NCBI RefSeq assembly: GCF_022385335.1
Contig: NZ_CP092431.1
Coordinates: 2,108,001 to 2,172,000, forward strand
Direction of reading: 5' to 3'
DNA length: 64,000 nucleotides
Origin: Streptomyces deccanensis
GTDB lineage: Bacteria; Actinomycetota; Actinomycetes; Streptomycetales; Streptomycetaceae
Shown in pieces: positions 34,879 to 43,701 of this stretch; the first letter of the stretch is position 1; each line of letters opens with the position of its first letter. Made by a program: the position numbers and the translations under genes. The notes beneath the pieces were generated by a model. The model searched no databases and was not told the DNA's origin. It saw only the letters and a list, made by a program, of their open reading frames with translations.

Positions 34879-35934
34879 TTACGCGAGCCCGGCCAGCTCC
34901 AGGGCCTCGGTGCCGGCTCGGAGCGAGGCGATCCGCTCGTCCAGGGTGAAGCCCGCGGGGGCGAGGGTGAGGGTGGTGACCCCGGCCGCGGCGTAGGCCT
35001 TCATCCGGTCGGCGATGCGCTCCACGGAGCCGAGCAGCGTCGTCTGGTCGATCAGCTCGTGCGGGATGGCCGCCGCGGCCCCGGCCTTGTCGCCGGCCAG
35101 GTACTTGTCCTGGATCTCGGCGGCCTCCTTCTCGTACCCCATGCGCTGGGCGAGCTGGTTGTAGAAGTTCTGCTTGCGGCTGCCCATGCCGCCGACGTAC
35201 AGGGCGGTGTACGGGCGGAAGGTGTCGGCGAGCGTCGTGACGTCCTTGTCGTCGCCGACGGCCAGCGGCAGGGTCGGGCAGACGTCGAACCCTTCGAGGG
35301 TCTTGCCGGCCTTCTCCCGTCCCGCGCGCAGGTACGTGATCGCGGTGTCCTCCAGGTGCGCGGCCGAGGGGAAGATCAGCAGGGCGCCGTCGGCGATCTC
35401 GCCGGTCTGCTCCAGGTTCTTCGGGCCGATCGCGGCGATGTACAGCGGGATGTGCTCGCGGGTGGGGTGCACGGTCAGCTTGAGCGGCTTGCCGGGGCCG
35501 CCGGGCAGGGGCAGCGTCCAGTGCTCGCCGTCGTGCGACAGGCGCTCACGGGTCATCGCCTTGCGGACGATCTCGACGTACTCGCGGGTGCGGGCGAGCG
35601 GCTTGTCGAACTTGACCCCGTACCAGCCCTCCGAGACCTGCGGTCCGGAGACGCCGAGGCCGAGCCGGAAACGGCCGCCGGAGAGCGAGTCCAGCGTCGC
35701 GGCGGTCATCGCGGTCATCGCGGGCTGGCGGGCCGGGATCTGGAAGATGGCCGAGCCCACGTCGATGCGGTCGGTCTTGGCGGCGACCCAGCTGAGCACG
35801 GTGGCGGCGTCCGAGCCGTACGCCTCCGCCGCCCAGCACACCGCGTACCCCAGCCGGTCGGCCTCCTGGGCCACGGCCAGGTTGTCCCCGTCCATTCCGG
35901 CGCCCCAGTAGCCGAGGTTGATCCCGAGCTTCAT
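34879..35934 (-). CDS. LLM-class F420-dependent oxidoreductase
   Basis: This 351-residue luciferase-like TIM-barrel enzyme reads MKLGINLGYWGAGMDGDN at the start. SAIFQIPARQPAMTAMTAATLD, GRFRLGLGVSGPQVSEGWYG and YIAAIGPKNLEQTGEIADGALL are characteristic of F420-dependent oxidoreductases in actinobacteria. The substrate is unknown. The ATG at 35934 is preceded by GGAAGG; upstream extension is repeat-derived. It is a single gene behind an intergenic repeat. Confidence 0.88.
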   Translation of the reverse strand: MKLGINLGYWGAGMDGDNLAVAQEADRLGYAVCWAAEAYGSDAATVLSWVAAKTDRIDVGSAIFQIPARQPAMTAMTAATLDSLSGGRFRLGLGVSGPQVSEGWYGVKFDKPLARTREYVEIVRKAMTRERLSHDGEHWTLPLPGGPGKPLKLTVHPTREHIPLYIAAIGPKNLEQTGEIADGALLIFPSAAHLEDTAITYLRAGREKAGKTLEGFDVCPTLPLAVGDDKDVTTLADTFRPYTALYVGGMGSRKQNFYNQLAQRMGYEKEAAEIQDKYLAGDKAGAAAAIPHELIDQTTLLGSVERIADRMKAYAAAGVTTLTLAPAGFTLDERIASLRAGTEALELAGLA

Positions 35935-36065
35935 AGAGACCCGCCTTCCCTTACCCATCGGTAACGTCCTTGTTCCCGCCGACCCTACCCTTGCGCTCCG
36001 CTGAGGGGGCGGGGGAGCTCGGGAGGTTGAGGTTGTCGGGCGAGTGCGGGTCGGTCGTGGTTGCT

Positions 36066-36151
36066 CGCGCAGTTCCCCGCGCCCCTGAAAGGCCTGCGGC
36101 CTTTCGGCATCGGCCCGCAGGGCCGTCCCGAGGGGCGCGGGGAACTGCGCG
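36066..36151. repeat. Interspersed palindromic element, copy 3 (intact)
   Basis: Two perfectly complementary 21-nt arms (36066-36086 and 36131-36151) containing GCGCAGTTCCCCGCGCCCC flank a 44-nt loop with an inner GGCCTGCGGCC-type dyad. It fills the gap before the aldo/keto reductase. Other copies: 27461, 30405, 39561, 57332 and 62815. Confidence 0.85.
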
Positions 36152-36236
36152 ACAAGCCCCCACTCGGTCGCGGACGGCGAACCCGCACTGCCAAATTCGG
36201 TTATCCACAGGCCCCCACGTGACCAAGCCTGGCCAG

Positions 36237-36242
36237 TAATGT
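36237..36242 (+). promoter_or_regulatory. -10 candidate for the aldo/keto reductase operon
   Basis: TAATGT lies 8 nt before the ATG at 36251, which has no ribosome site, so a leaderless start is likely. It overlaps the alternative upstream ATG at 36239. Confidence 0.4.
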
Positions 36243-36250
36243 CGGCGTTC

Positions 36251-37234
36251 ATGGAGCAGAGGCATCTCGGCCGTACCGGCCTGCGCGTGTCCCGGATCGG
36301 GCTCGGCACCCTGACGTGGGGCCGCGACACGGACGAGCATGACGCCGCGGACATGTTGAAGGTGTTCTGGGAGGCGGGCGGCACCCTCGTGGACACGGCC
36401 GACGTGTACGGGGACGGCGAAGCCGAGTATCTGCTGGGGCAGTTGATGGACGGGCTGGTGCCCCGCCGCGACCTGGTCATCTCCACGAAGGCCGGCAGCG
36501 TCCCCGACCCCGACCGCCGCTTCGACGGTTCCCGGGGCCATCTGCTCGCCGCGCTGGACGCCTCCCTCGCCCGCCTCGGCACGGACTACGTCGACGTCTG
36601 GCACATCCACGCCTACGACCCCGAAACACCGCTCGACGAAACGCTGCAGGCCCTCGACCTGGCCGTCAGCAGCGGCCGCGCCCGGTACGCCGGGGTCTCC
36701 AACTTCTGCGGCTGGCAGCTCGCGAAGGCGGCCACCTGGCAGCTCGCGGCCCCCGGCATACGCACCCGCCTGGCCAGTACGCAGTTGGAGTACTCCTTGT
36801 TGCAACGCGGCGTCGAACGCGAGGTGCTGCCCGCCGCGCTGGACCTCGGCGTCGGTCTGCTGCCCTCGTCGCCACTGGGTCGCGGGGTGCTGACCGCCAA
36901 ATACCGCCACATCACGCCCCCCGACTCCCGGGGCGGCTCCGAGCACATGGCGCCGTTCGTCGCGCCCTACCTCGACGAGACGGCGACCAGCATCGTGGAG
37001 GCGGTGCAGACCGCCGCGGACGGTCTCGCCGTCACCCCGCTCCAGGTGGCCCTCGCCTGGGTGCGCGACCGGCCGGGCGTGGCCGCGCCCATCGTCGGCG
37101 CGCGCAACGCGCTGCAGCTCACGGGGGCATTGTCAGTGGAGAGCCTTAGTCTTCCTGACGAGATCTGCCGGGCTCTCGACGACGTGTCGGCGCCCGTGCA
37201 CCGCTATCCCGATCACGACTGGAGCACGCTGTGA
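36251..37234 (+). CDS. Aldo/keto reductase
   Basis: This 327-residue NADPH-dependent TIM-barrel reductase shows the catalytic tetrad regions: VDTADVYGDGEAEYLLG (Asp, Tyr), VISTKAGSVPD (Lys) and VDVWHIHAYD (His). A C-terminal cofactor-binding APIVGARNALQL is present. The start is MEQRHLGRTGLRVSRIG; an ATG 12 nt earlier is possible. Substrate is unknown. Its stop overlaps the GTG of the RecD2-like gene by 4 nt, so the two are translated together, an unexpected partnership. Confidence 0.88.
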   Translation: MEQRHLGRTGLRVSRIGLGTLTWGRDTDEHDAADMLKVFWEAGGTLVDTADVYGDGEAEYLLGQLMDGLVPRRDLVISTKAGSVPDPDRRFDGSRGHLLAALDASLARLGTDYVDVWHIHAYDPETPLDETLQALDLAVSSGRARYAGVSNFCGWQLAKAATWQLAAPGIRTRLASTQLEYSLLQRGVEREVLPAALDLGVGLLPSSPLGRGVLTAKYRHITPPDSRGGSEHMAPFVAPYLDETATSIVEAVQTAADGLAVTPLQVALAWVRDRPGVAAPIVGARNALQLTGALSVESLSLPDEICRALDDVSAPVHRYPDHDWSTL

Positions 37235-39531
37235 GCACGGAGCCCTCGACCACGGGGACGGACGAGCCGGGAGGAGGGGGCGACACGACGGCCTCCGCCG
37301 CGCCCGACGACGCGGCCGCCGACGCCGGGGCCGCTCCGGAAGGCTCGGCCGGGGACAGCGAGTCGGCCGACACCGCCGAAGTCGATACCGAATCCGGCGA
37401 CGAAGCCGAGGCCGGTACCGAGCCCCAAGTCGGTGCCGCCGAAACCTCCGAGGCCGCGCCCGAAGTCTCCGAGGCTCAGGCCGAGTTGGCGGCGCAGCGG
37501 CTGGAGCGGGAGCGGATCGAGCGGCGCAAGGCGGAGAAGAGCGCGCCGATCACGAGCGGGGCCAAGCTCAGCGGGACGGCCGCCGACCTGCTGGCCGCCG
37601 TGCGGGCCGTGGAGGGCGGCCAGAAGCCCACGGCCACCGTCTTCGACGGGCCGGAGCCGACGCCGCGTCGGCCCGCGGAGGAGCCGGTGCGGCGGCCACA
37701 GCCCGTGGCGCCCCCGGTCGGCGTGGCTGTCCCCTCCGGCGAGACGGTCGACGCGGTGCGCGCGGTGCTAACCGAGGGTGGTGCTCCCGAGGCCCTGGTG
37801 CCGCAGGTCGCCGAGGCGCTCGGCGAGGGCGCGGGCGCCCGGCTGCGGGAGGATCCCTGGCAGTTGCTGCGCGTGCCGGGCGTACGGCCCGAGCAGGCGG
37901 ACGGGTTCGCGCGGGCCCTGCTCGGCGCGGAGTGCGGCCCGGACGACGAGCGGCGGGGCCGGGCGGTCACCGTATGGCTGCTGGAGCAGGCGGCCGTGGC
38001 CGGGCACACGGCGTTGGAGGCCCCGGCCCTGGTCGCCGCGCTCGGTCAGCGTTCCGTCCCCGACCCCGACGAGGCGGTCCAGAGCACCGTGGCCGAGGGC
38101 GAGGCCCTGGTCTTCCAGGACGCGTTGGACGACGCCCCGGCCGCGACCCGTTCCGCACCGGCCCCCGCATCCGCGCACGCCGACGACGAGGGCGAGGGTG
38201 AGGGCGACGAGGCGGAGGAGGAGCGCCCGGTCCGTGTCCTCATCGGCCTGGAGCGTTACGCCCTCGCCGAGGAGAGCCTCGCCGACGCACTCGCCCGCCT
38301 CATGAACTCCCTGCCCAAGGAGGATCCGACCGACTGGGCCTCGGCAGCGGCGTCGGCCCCGCGTTCCGCCGCCGAGCTGATCCGTGCCGTCGCCGGACAC
38401 GGGCTCGTGCTGCACACCGGCGGCGAGGCGGCCCGCGCCGAGCCGGCGGCGCTCGTCACGGCCGCCCGGTCGCTGGGCCTGCGGGCGTACGCGGCGACGC
38501 ACAGCGCGGACGGCAGACGACGCTTCGCCGCACAGCTGGGCTCCGCCGGCGCCGAGCCCGCTGAGAGGGACGACACCGTCGTGGCGACCCTCGCCGGGCT
38601 GCTGTCCGGCGCCGAGGGACCCGGCCGTGACGTGGACGGCGCGCTCGACCTGGACCTTCTCGTGGTGCTGGACGCGCCCCAGTTGGACGTCGAGACGGCC
38701 GCGCTGCTCGCCGAGTCGCTGCCCGACGGGGCCCGGCTGGTGTTCAGCGGCGACCCGGGGGTGCTGTGGTCCGCCGGGCCGGGCCGGGTCTTCGCCGACC
38801 TGCTCGCCGCCCGGGCCTGCCCGCAGGTGGCCTCCCGGACACCCGACCCCGGGCCCATCGGCGAACTGGTCTCCGGCATCGGGATCGGCGAGCTGAACCA
38901 GGTCGACGCGCCCGGCAAGGAGGTCGTGATCGTGCCGGTGCGGGACGCCGGTGAGGCCGTGCACCGGACCGCGCAGCTCGTCGTGGACTCGGTGCCGAGG
39001 GCGTTCGGGATCCCCGCGGAACAGGTGCGGGTGATCACCCCCGGCCATGGGGGCGCCGCCGGTACGCGTGCGCTGAACGCCGCGTTGAAGGAGCGGCTGA
39101 ACCCCGGTCCGGGCCGTTTCGGCGGCTTCGACCCGGGCGACCGTGTGGTCCACTCCCCCGCGCCGGGCCGTACGACCCCCGGCCGCGTGGTGAAGGCCGA
39201 TGCCGAGGGGCTGCACCTGGAGTGCGCGGGCACGGCCGTCGTCGTACCGAAGGAGCGGGTCGAGCAGACCGTGCGGCACGGGTGGGCGCTGACCGCGCAC
39301 CAGGCCGTGGGGCACCGGTGGCCGGCGGCGGTGGTGGTCCTGCCGGGTGACGCGGCGCAGGCCCTCACGCGCCCCTGGGTCTACACGGCCTTCGGTCGCG
39401 CCGAGCGGCACCTGTCCGTCGTGCACGGGGTGGAGCAGGCCCTGCCGCGCGCGGTCGCCGAGATCCCGCCGAAGCCCCGCACGACCCGACTGCCGGCCCT
39501 GCTCAAGGCCCAGGTGCCGCCGACCGATTGA
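37231..39531 (+). CDS. RecD2-like helicase-fold protein with degenerate ATP site
   Basis: This 766-residue protein has an acidic, disordered first 80 residues and a charged coil (RLERERIERRKAEKS). A helix-hairpin-helix RecD2-like region follows (LREDPWQLLRVPGVRPEQADGFA, in two parts near 205-227), then a helicase-like core. Where Walker A should stand (about 385-415) the sequence is GHGLVLHTGGEAARAEP, with no GKT/S. The Walker B region reads LLVVLDAPQLD and lacks the DE pair. FSGDPGVLWSAGPGRVFADL, ALTAHQAVGHRWPAAVVV and YTAFGRAERHLSVV still match later RecD motifs. It is probably a non-hydrolysing DNA-binding relative. GTG overlaps the reductase stop. Confidence 0.78.
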   Translation: MSTEPSTTGTDEPGGGGDTTASAAPDDAAADAGAAPEGSAGDSESADTAEVDTESGDEAEAGTEPQVGAAETSEAAPEVSEAQAELAAQRLERERIERRKAEKSAPITSGAKLSGTAADLLAAVRAVEGGQKPTATVFDGPEPTPRRPAEEPVRRPQPVAPPVGVAVPSGETVDAVRAVLTEGGAPEALVPQVAEALGEGAGARLREDPWQLLRVPGVRPEQADGFARALLGAECGPDDERRGRAVTVWLLEQAAVAGHTALEAPALVAALGQRSVPDPDEAVQSTVAEGEALVFQDALDDAPAATRSAPAPASAHADDEGEGEGDEAEEERPVRVLIGLERYALAEESLADALARLMNSLPKEDPTDWASAAASAPRSAAELIRAVAGHGLVLHTGGEAARAEPAALVTAARSLGLRAYAATHSADGRRRFAAQLGSAGAEPAERDDTVVATLAGLLSGAEGPGRDVDGALDLDLLVVLDAPQLDVETAALLAESLPDGARLVFSGDPGVLWSAGPGRVFADLLAARACPQVASRTPDPGPIGELVSGIGIGELNQVDAPGKEVVIVPVRDAGEAVHRTAQLVVDSVPRAFGIPAEQVRVITPGHGGAAGTRALNAALKERLNPGPGRFGGFDPGDRVVHSPAPGRTTPGRVVKADAEGLHLECAGTAVVVPKERVEQTVRHGWALTAHQAVGHRWPAAVVVLPGDAAQALTRPWVYTAFGRAERHLSVVHGVEQALPRAVAEIPPKPRTTRLPALLKAQVPPTD

Positions 39532-39560
39532 CGCACCGCCCGGCAACGGACGCGCGCCTC

Positions 39561-39618
39561 CTGGAGCGGCCCGCAGGGCCGTCCTCCAGGGGGCGCGGGG
39601 AACTGCGCGAGCAACCAC
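39561..39618. repeat. Interspersed palindromic element, copy 4 (right half)
   Basis: CTGGAG...CTCCAG followed by GGCGCGGGGAACTGCGCGAG and CAACCACG, the right arm of the family, between convergent genes. The left GCGCAGTTCCCC arm is missing. Confidence 0.65.
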
Positions 39619-39679
39619 GCACGACCCGAGGCCGCCGACGACGGACGCCCCGAGCTCTCAGGCGCCCCGCTGAGGACCC

Positions 39680-40369
39680 CTACCGGTCCACATCCAGCGG
39701 TTCCAGGTCCTCGTCCTCGTCCAGGTCCGCGACGAGCGTGACGTCGTCGTCCAGGTCGTCGTCGTCCGGCTCGTCGTCGAAGACCGCGCTGACGTCGAAG
39801 CGGCAGACGGTCAGCTGTGTGTCGACCCCTTCGAAGGGCGCCTCCAGCCACTCCCCGGGCTCGGCGGCGTCGTCCGCGGCGGTCACCCAGAGCGTGGAGT
39901 CGCCCTCCTCCAGGCCGAACTCCTTGTGCCGGGAGGCGATCTCGTCCGGTTCGAACTCGCCGAACAGCACCCCGAGGGCGCCGAGCACCGTGCTCGCGGC
40001 CCCCTCGGAGGCGGTCGGCTCCTCGGCCGCCTCCACGCGCTGCGCCTGTGCCAGCAGCCGCTGCGGCTCGCCCACCGTGTAGTCGCGGCGGATCAGCACA
40101 CTGAGCGCGCCTGGCTCGTCGGGGCCGATGTACGGCGGCCTGTCCTCGGTGCCGGGGATCTCGAAGGGCGTGACCTCGTCATAGCGGTCGTAGAGCAGTT
40201 CGTCGTACTCCTCGGCGGCCGCGGCCAGCTCGTTGAACGCCTCGTAGACGGCCGGGTCGTCCTCCCCCGACCGGCGTTCGACCGCGGCCAGGTGGCGGTC
40301 GAGCGCGGTCTTGACCGCCTCGGCGGCGGCGCGTACCTCGGCAGCGGTGGGCTGCGCAGCATCAGACAT
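39680..40369 (-). CDS. Conserved acidic protein of unknown function
   Basis: This 229-residue soluble protein is rich in Glu/Asp, with a helical N terminus (AAEVRAAAEAVKTALDRHLAA), a middle with IPGTEDRPPYIGPDEPGALSVLIRRDYTVGEP, and an extremely acidic C terminus (DDEPDDDDLDDDVTL, then more Asp/Glu). No catalytic motif is seen. I believe it is conserved in Streptomyces. The ATG faces DUF5703 divergently with 48 nt between starts, so the promoters overlap. Confidence 0.75.
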   Translation of the reverse strand: MSDAAQPTAAEVRAAAEAVKTALDRHLAAVERRSGEDDPAVYEAFNELAAAAEEYDELLYDRYDEVTPFEIPGTEDRPPYIGPDEPGALSVLIRRDYTVGEPQRLLAQAQRVEAAEEPTASEGAASTVLGALGVLFGEFEPDEIASRHKEFGLEEGDSTLWVTAADDAAEPGEWLEAPFEGVDTQLTVCRFDVSAVFDDEPDDDDLDDDVTLVADLDEDEDLEPLDVDR

Positions 40370-40417
40370 AGTGCAGACGCTATCCGTACCGGGCCCCAGC
40401 CCGCACAATAGATACCG

Positions 40418-40606
40418 ATGCCGGAATACGAATTTGTCGACGTGTACGTACCGCGCGGGGTCTCCCGCAAGGACGCCACACGCCTGCTGACGGACCATGC
40501 CGAGTACGGACACTGGGAGTTGGACCGACTGAGCCTGCTGCGTGACGGCAGCCGCAGGGTGCGGTTGCGCCGACGGATCATCCGCCAGGTGCGCGCCACA
40601 TGGTGA
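40418..40606 (+). CDS. Small basic DUF5703-type protein
   Basis: This 62-residue protein begins MPEYEFVDVYVPRGVSRKDA, continues RLLTDHAEYGHWELDRL and ends in an Arg-rich tail RRVRLRRRIIRQVRATW. It is a short conserved streptomycete family whose function is unknown. CACAAT 9 nt before the ATG may be a -10 of a leaderless mRNA, as no Shine-Dalgarno is seen. A strong hairpin follows. Confidence 0.8.
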   Translation: MPEYEFVDVYVPRGVSRKDATRLLTDHAEYGHWELDRLSLLRDGSRRVRLRRRIIRQVRATW

Positions 40607-40618
40607 GTGGGCGGAACG

Positions 40619-40658
40619 CGACGGAGCGGGCCCCGCGGATGCGGGGCCCGCTCCGTCG
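40619..40658. terminator. Bidirectional terminator between DUF5703 and the long chaplin
   Basis: Perfect 18-bp stem with GGAT tetraloop (arms 40619-40636 and 40641-40658), containing CGGAGCGGGCCCCGC. Confidence 0.88.
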
Positions 40659-40676
40659 CGTGGACGCCGGGTCCGG

Positions 40677-41654
40677 TTACAGCGCGGCGGCGCGTGCCTT
40701 GCGGTAGATCAGGGCACCGCCGATCAGCGCCCCCGCGCCCACCGGGAGCATCATCCCCAGCGGCAGGTCGCCGCCGGTCTGGGCGAGCTGCGCGGCGCCG
40801 TCGGGCCGGCTGACGGTCTGCGTGCCCGGGGTGTTGGTGTCACCGCCGGGGACCTCGCCGCCGGGCGTGCCCGGACCGCCGGGCCCGCCGGGCTTGCCCG
40901 GAGCCTGCGGGGACGCCTCCTCGGAGTCGCCCGGCGGGTTCTGCGTGCCGCTGCCCGGGTTCTCGTGCGCCCCTCCGCCGCCCGAGTTCCCGCAGTCGTC
41001 GTCCGCGACCCCGTTGCCGATGCCGACCACGCTGACGCTGTTGCCGCACACGTTGACCGGCACGTGGACCGGAACCTGGATGTGGTTGCCGGAGGCCACA
41101 CCCGGCGAGTCACCGGTGTGACCGCCTGCGTGGGAGCCGCCGCCGTAGGACGGACCGTGGCCGTCGTCGCCGTAACCGCCGCCATAACCGCCGCCGCCCG
41201 AGCCGTTGGAGCAGTCGTTGCCCACGGCCGTGTTGCCGACGCCGACCACGTTCACGCTGTTGCCGCAGACGTTGACCGGTGCGTTCACCGGGGCCTGCAC
41301 GACGTTGCCGGAGGCCACGCCGGGCGAGTCACTGGCGTGACCCCGGGCCTGGGAACCCCCGTGCGAGGAACCGTGGCCCTGGTCGCCGTGGCCGCCGCCT
41401 GCGTGCTTGCCACCGCCGTTGGAACACTTGTTGCCGGCTGCCGGGTTGAGCAGCCCGACCACGTTCACCGTGTTGCCGCAGACGTTGACCTCGGCCTCCA
41501 CCGGCGCCTGCACGGTGTTGCCGGAGAGCACGCCCGGCGAGTTGGTGGCGGAGCCCTGCGCGCCGGAGTCGGCGTGCGCCATGCCTCCGGCCGCGGCGAA
41601 GACCCCGGACGCGGCCGCCACCGTCATGAGGCCTTTGCGGGTGACCTGTCGCAT
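40677..41654 (-). CDS. Long chaplin with three chaplin domains and a sortase signal
   Basis: This 325-residue secreted, wall-anchored surface protein would coat aerial hyphae. A Sec signal ends near AHA-DS (about residue 28). Three chaplin domains follow, each with a Cys pair 18 apart: Cys59/77, Cys130/148 and Cys203/221, with repeated VNVCGN and VVG motifs. Gly/His-rich linkers separate them. A Pro/Gly wall-spanning region leads to LAQTG (290-294), a hydrophobic helix (about 299-317) and RKARAAAL, the LAxTG class-E sortase signal. S. coelicolor long chaplins (ChpA-C) have two domains, so the third is notable. Position matches chpC. Confidence 0.92.
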   Translation of the reverse strand: MRQVTRKGLMTVAAASGVFAAAGGMAHADSGAQGSATNSPGVLSGNTVQAPVEAEVNVCGNTVNVVGLLNPAAGNKCSNGGGKHAGGGHGDQGHGSSHGGSQARGHASDSPGVASGNVVQAPVNAPVNVCGNSVNVVGVGNTAVGNDCSNGSGGGGYGGGYGDDGHGPSYGGGSHAGGHTGDSPGVASGNHIQVPVHVPVNVCGNSVSVVGIGNGVADDDCGNSGGGGAHENPGSGTQNPPGDSEEASPQAPGKPGGPGGPGTPGGEVPGGDTNTPGTQTVSRPDGAAQLAQTGGDLPLGMMLPVGAGALIGGALIYRKARAAAL

Positions 41655-41715
41655 TGCTGAATTACCTGCCTTAAGCCTTATGTTGTGATCTTGTACACCT
41701 TGTCGGGAGACCGAA

Positions 41716-41750
41716 CGGCCCCGGAGTGCATGGCGCGCACTCCGGGGCCG
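41716..41750 (-). terminator. chpH terminator hairpin
   Basis: CGGCCCCGGAGTGC and GCACTCCGGGGCCG form a perfect 14-bp stem with a 7-nt loop, downstream of chpH and before the long chaplin on the same strand. The two chaplins are thus probably separate transcripts. Confidence 0.8.
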
Positions 41751-41787
41751 ACGGTTTGTTCAGACCCTCACCGGGTGAGGCACAACG

Positions 41788-42021
41788 TCACTTGTTGATG
41801 CAGGTGTTGCCGAAGGCGGGGTTCAGCAGCCCGATCACCGAGATCGTGTTGCCGCACACGTTCACGGGGACGTGAACCGGCACCTGGACGACATTGCCGG
41901 ACGCGACACCCGGGGAGCCGACGGCGGCACCCTGAGCCCCGGCGTCGGCGACGGCCATACCCGCGCCCGCGAGAACCAGACCACCGGTGGCAGCCGCAGC
42001 GGCGACGACCTTCTTGAGCAT
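41788..42021 (-). CDS. chpH: Short chaplin ChpH
   Basis: This 77-residue secreted amyloid-forming surfactant protein lowers surface tension for aerial growth. The signal peptide MLKKVVAAAAATGG...GMAVA is followed by one chaplin domain with Cys56 and Cys74, VPVHVPVNVCGNTISVIG and the end LLNPAFGNTCINK. It is nearly the sequence I recall for S. coelicolor ChpH, and adjacency to a long chaplin fits the chpC-chpH pair. AAGGAGG with 5-nt spacing fixes the ATG; an upstream TTG reading is not real. Confidence 0.95.
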   Translation of the reverse strand: MLKKVVAAAAATGGLVLAGAGMAVADAGAQGAAVGSPGVASGNVVQVPVHVPVNVCGNTISVIGLLNPAFGNTCINK

Positions 42022-42176
42022 TGTTCCTCCTTGTTGGCAAAGCGACTCCAAGTAGCGAGTCGCATCACCTGTAACGAGGAGGGAGTAATGGAGCTACGAG
42101 CTTATGGTCGGATTCACTCGTCACGGTCGACCTTCGTACGCCCGGCCGAATTAAGTGCCGGACGGGTCAGGACGGG

Positions 42177-43502
42177 TCAGGACGCGTCGATGAAACGGTC
42201 GAGCACGCGCACACCGAACTTCAGGCCCTCCACCGGCACCCTCTCGTCGACACCGTGGAACATGCCCGCGAAGTCCAGCTCCGGCGGCAGCTTCAGCGGC
42301 GCGAAGCCGAAGCCCCGGATGCCGAGGTCGTCGAAGGACTTGGCGTCCGTACCGCCGGAGAGCATGTACGGGACCGCCTGCGCGGCCGGGTCCTCGGCGA
42401 GCAGCGCGGACTGCATGGCGTCGACGATCGCCCCGTCGAAGGAGGTCTCCAGCGCCTTGTCGGAGTGCACGTCCTCGCGCCGCACCTTGGGGCCGAGGAT
42501 CTTGTCGAGGTCGGCGAGAAACTCCTCCTCGAACCCGGGCAGGAACCGTCCGTCGACGTGCGCGGTGGCCTCACCCGGGATGACGTTGACCTTGTAACCG
42601 GCGCCGAGCTGGGTGGGGTTGGCGGTGTTGCGCAGCGTCGCGCCGATGAGCTTGGCGATTCCGCCCAGCCTGGCGAGGGTGCCCTCCATGTCCTCCGGGT
42701 CGAGCGTGGTGCCGAGGGCGTCGCCGAGTTCGTCGAGGAAGGCGCGGGTGGTCTTGGTGACCCGTACCGGGAACTGGTGGCGGCCGAGGCGTGCGACGGC
42801 CTCCGACAGTTCGGTGATGGCGTTGTCGCGGTGGATCATCGAGCCGTGGCCCGCCGTTCCGGCCACGGTCAGCTTCATCCAGTGCATGCCCTTCTCGGCC
42901 GTCTGGATCAGATAGAGCCGCCGCTGCTCGTTCACGGTGAACGAGAACCCGCCGACCTCGCTGATCGCCTCGGTGACGCCCTCGAAGAGATCGGCGTGGT
43001 TCTTGACGAGGTGCTTCGCCCCGTAGGTGCCGCCGGCCTCCTCGTCCGCGAGGAAGGCGAGCACGATGTCGCGCGGGGGCTTGCGGCCACTGCGCATCCG
43101 GTCACGGACGACCGCCAGCGTCATGGCGTCCATGTCCTTCATGTCGACCGCGCCCCGGCCCCACACACAGCCGTCCGCGACCTCGCCGGAGAACGGGTGG
43201 TGGGTCCAGTCCGCCGCGTTGGCGGGGACGACGTCGGTGTGGCCGTGGATGAGCAGCGCGGGCCGGGACGGGTCCTCGCCCTCGATCCGGGCCACCGTGG
43301 AGGCGCGGCCGGGGTGCGACTCGAAGATCTTCGGCTCCAGGCCCACCTCGGCCAGCTTCTCGGCGACCCACTCGGCGGCCTTGCGCTCGCCCGGGCCCGA
43401 GTGGTCGCCGAAGTTGCTGGTGTCGATCCGGATCAGCTCGCGGCAGAGGTCGACGACCTCGTCCTCGCCGGTCACGTGCCTGCCCGTGTCCGTCTCACTC
43501 AC
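42177..43502 (-). CDS. M20-family metallopeptidase
   Basis: This 441-residue zinc peptidase or deacylase is of the ArgE/DapE/CPG2 type. Metal ligands and catalytic acids are visible: LLIHGHTDVVP (His, Asp), GRGAVDMKDM (bridging Asp), LADEEAGG (Glu-Glu) and a C-terminal AGMFHGVDERVP (His). A dimerisation lid lies in the middle (HWMKLTVAGTAGHGSM). Substrate is unknown, probably a dipeptide or N-acyl amino acid. GTG start (VSETDTG) follows GGGAGGAACC. It is a single gene between chpH and tRNA-Leu. Confidence 0.9.
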   Translation of the reverse strand: MSETDTGRHVTGEDEVVDLCRELIRIDTSNFGDHSGPGERKAAEWVAEKLAEVGLEPKIFESHPGRASTVARIEGEDPSRPALLIHGHTDVVPANAADWTHHPFSGEVADGCVWGRGAVDMKDMDAMTLAVVRDRMRSGRKPPRDIVLAFLADEEAGGTYGAKHLVKNHADLFEGVTEAISEVGGFSFTVNEQRRLYLIQTAEKGMHWMKLTVAGTAGHGSMIHRDNAITELSEAVARLGRHQFPVRVTKTTRAFLDELGDALGTTLDPEDMEGTLARLGGIAKLIGATLRNTANPTQLGAGYKVNVIPGEATAHVDGRFLPGFEEEFLADLDKILGPKVRREDVHSDKALETSFDGAIVDAMQSALLAEDPAAQAVPYMLSGGTDAKSFDDLGIRGFGFAPLKLPPELDFAGMFHGVDERVPVEGLKFGVRVLDRFIDAS

Positions 43503-43701
43503 GCTGGTTCCTCCCGCTGTCGCTGCTGGTGGTTCCCCCTCATCCTCCTCCTGCCCCACCGCCCCTCCCAAGACCGGGACCGGCCCGTCACACGCCGTTC
43601 ACGCCGGGCCGCCCCCGGGGACGGGGTGTGATCGGGGGCCCTCGAAAGCCTGGTAATGTTTCCTTCGTCGCCGCGGGGAGAACCCGCACGACAGACACCT
43701 T

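Noticed and set aside
36201..36209. DnaA box TTATCCACA and a possible replication origin
   Set aside because: It is a single isolated box without further copies, AT-rich unwinding region or dnaA/dnaN genes.
37231..39531. Calling the RecD2-like protein an active helicase
   Set aside because: The Walker A lysine motif and the Walker B acidic pair are absent at the expected positions.
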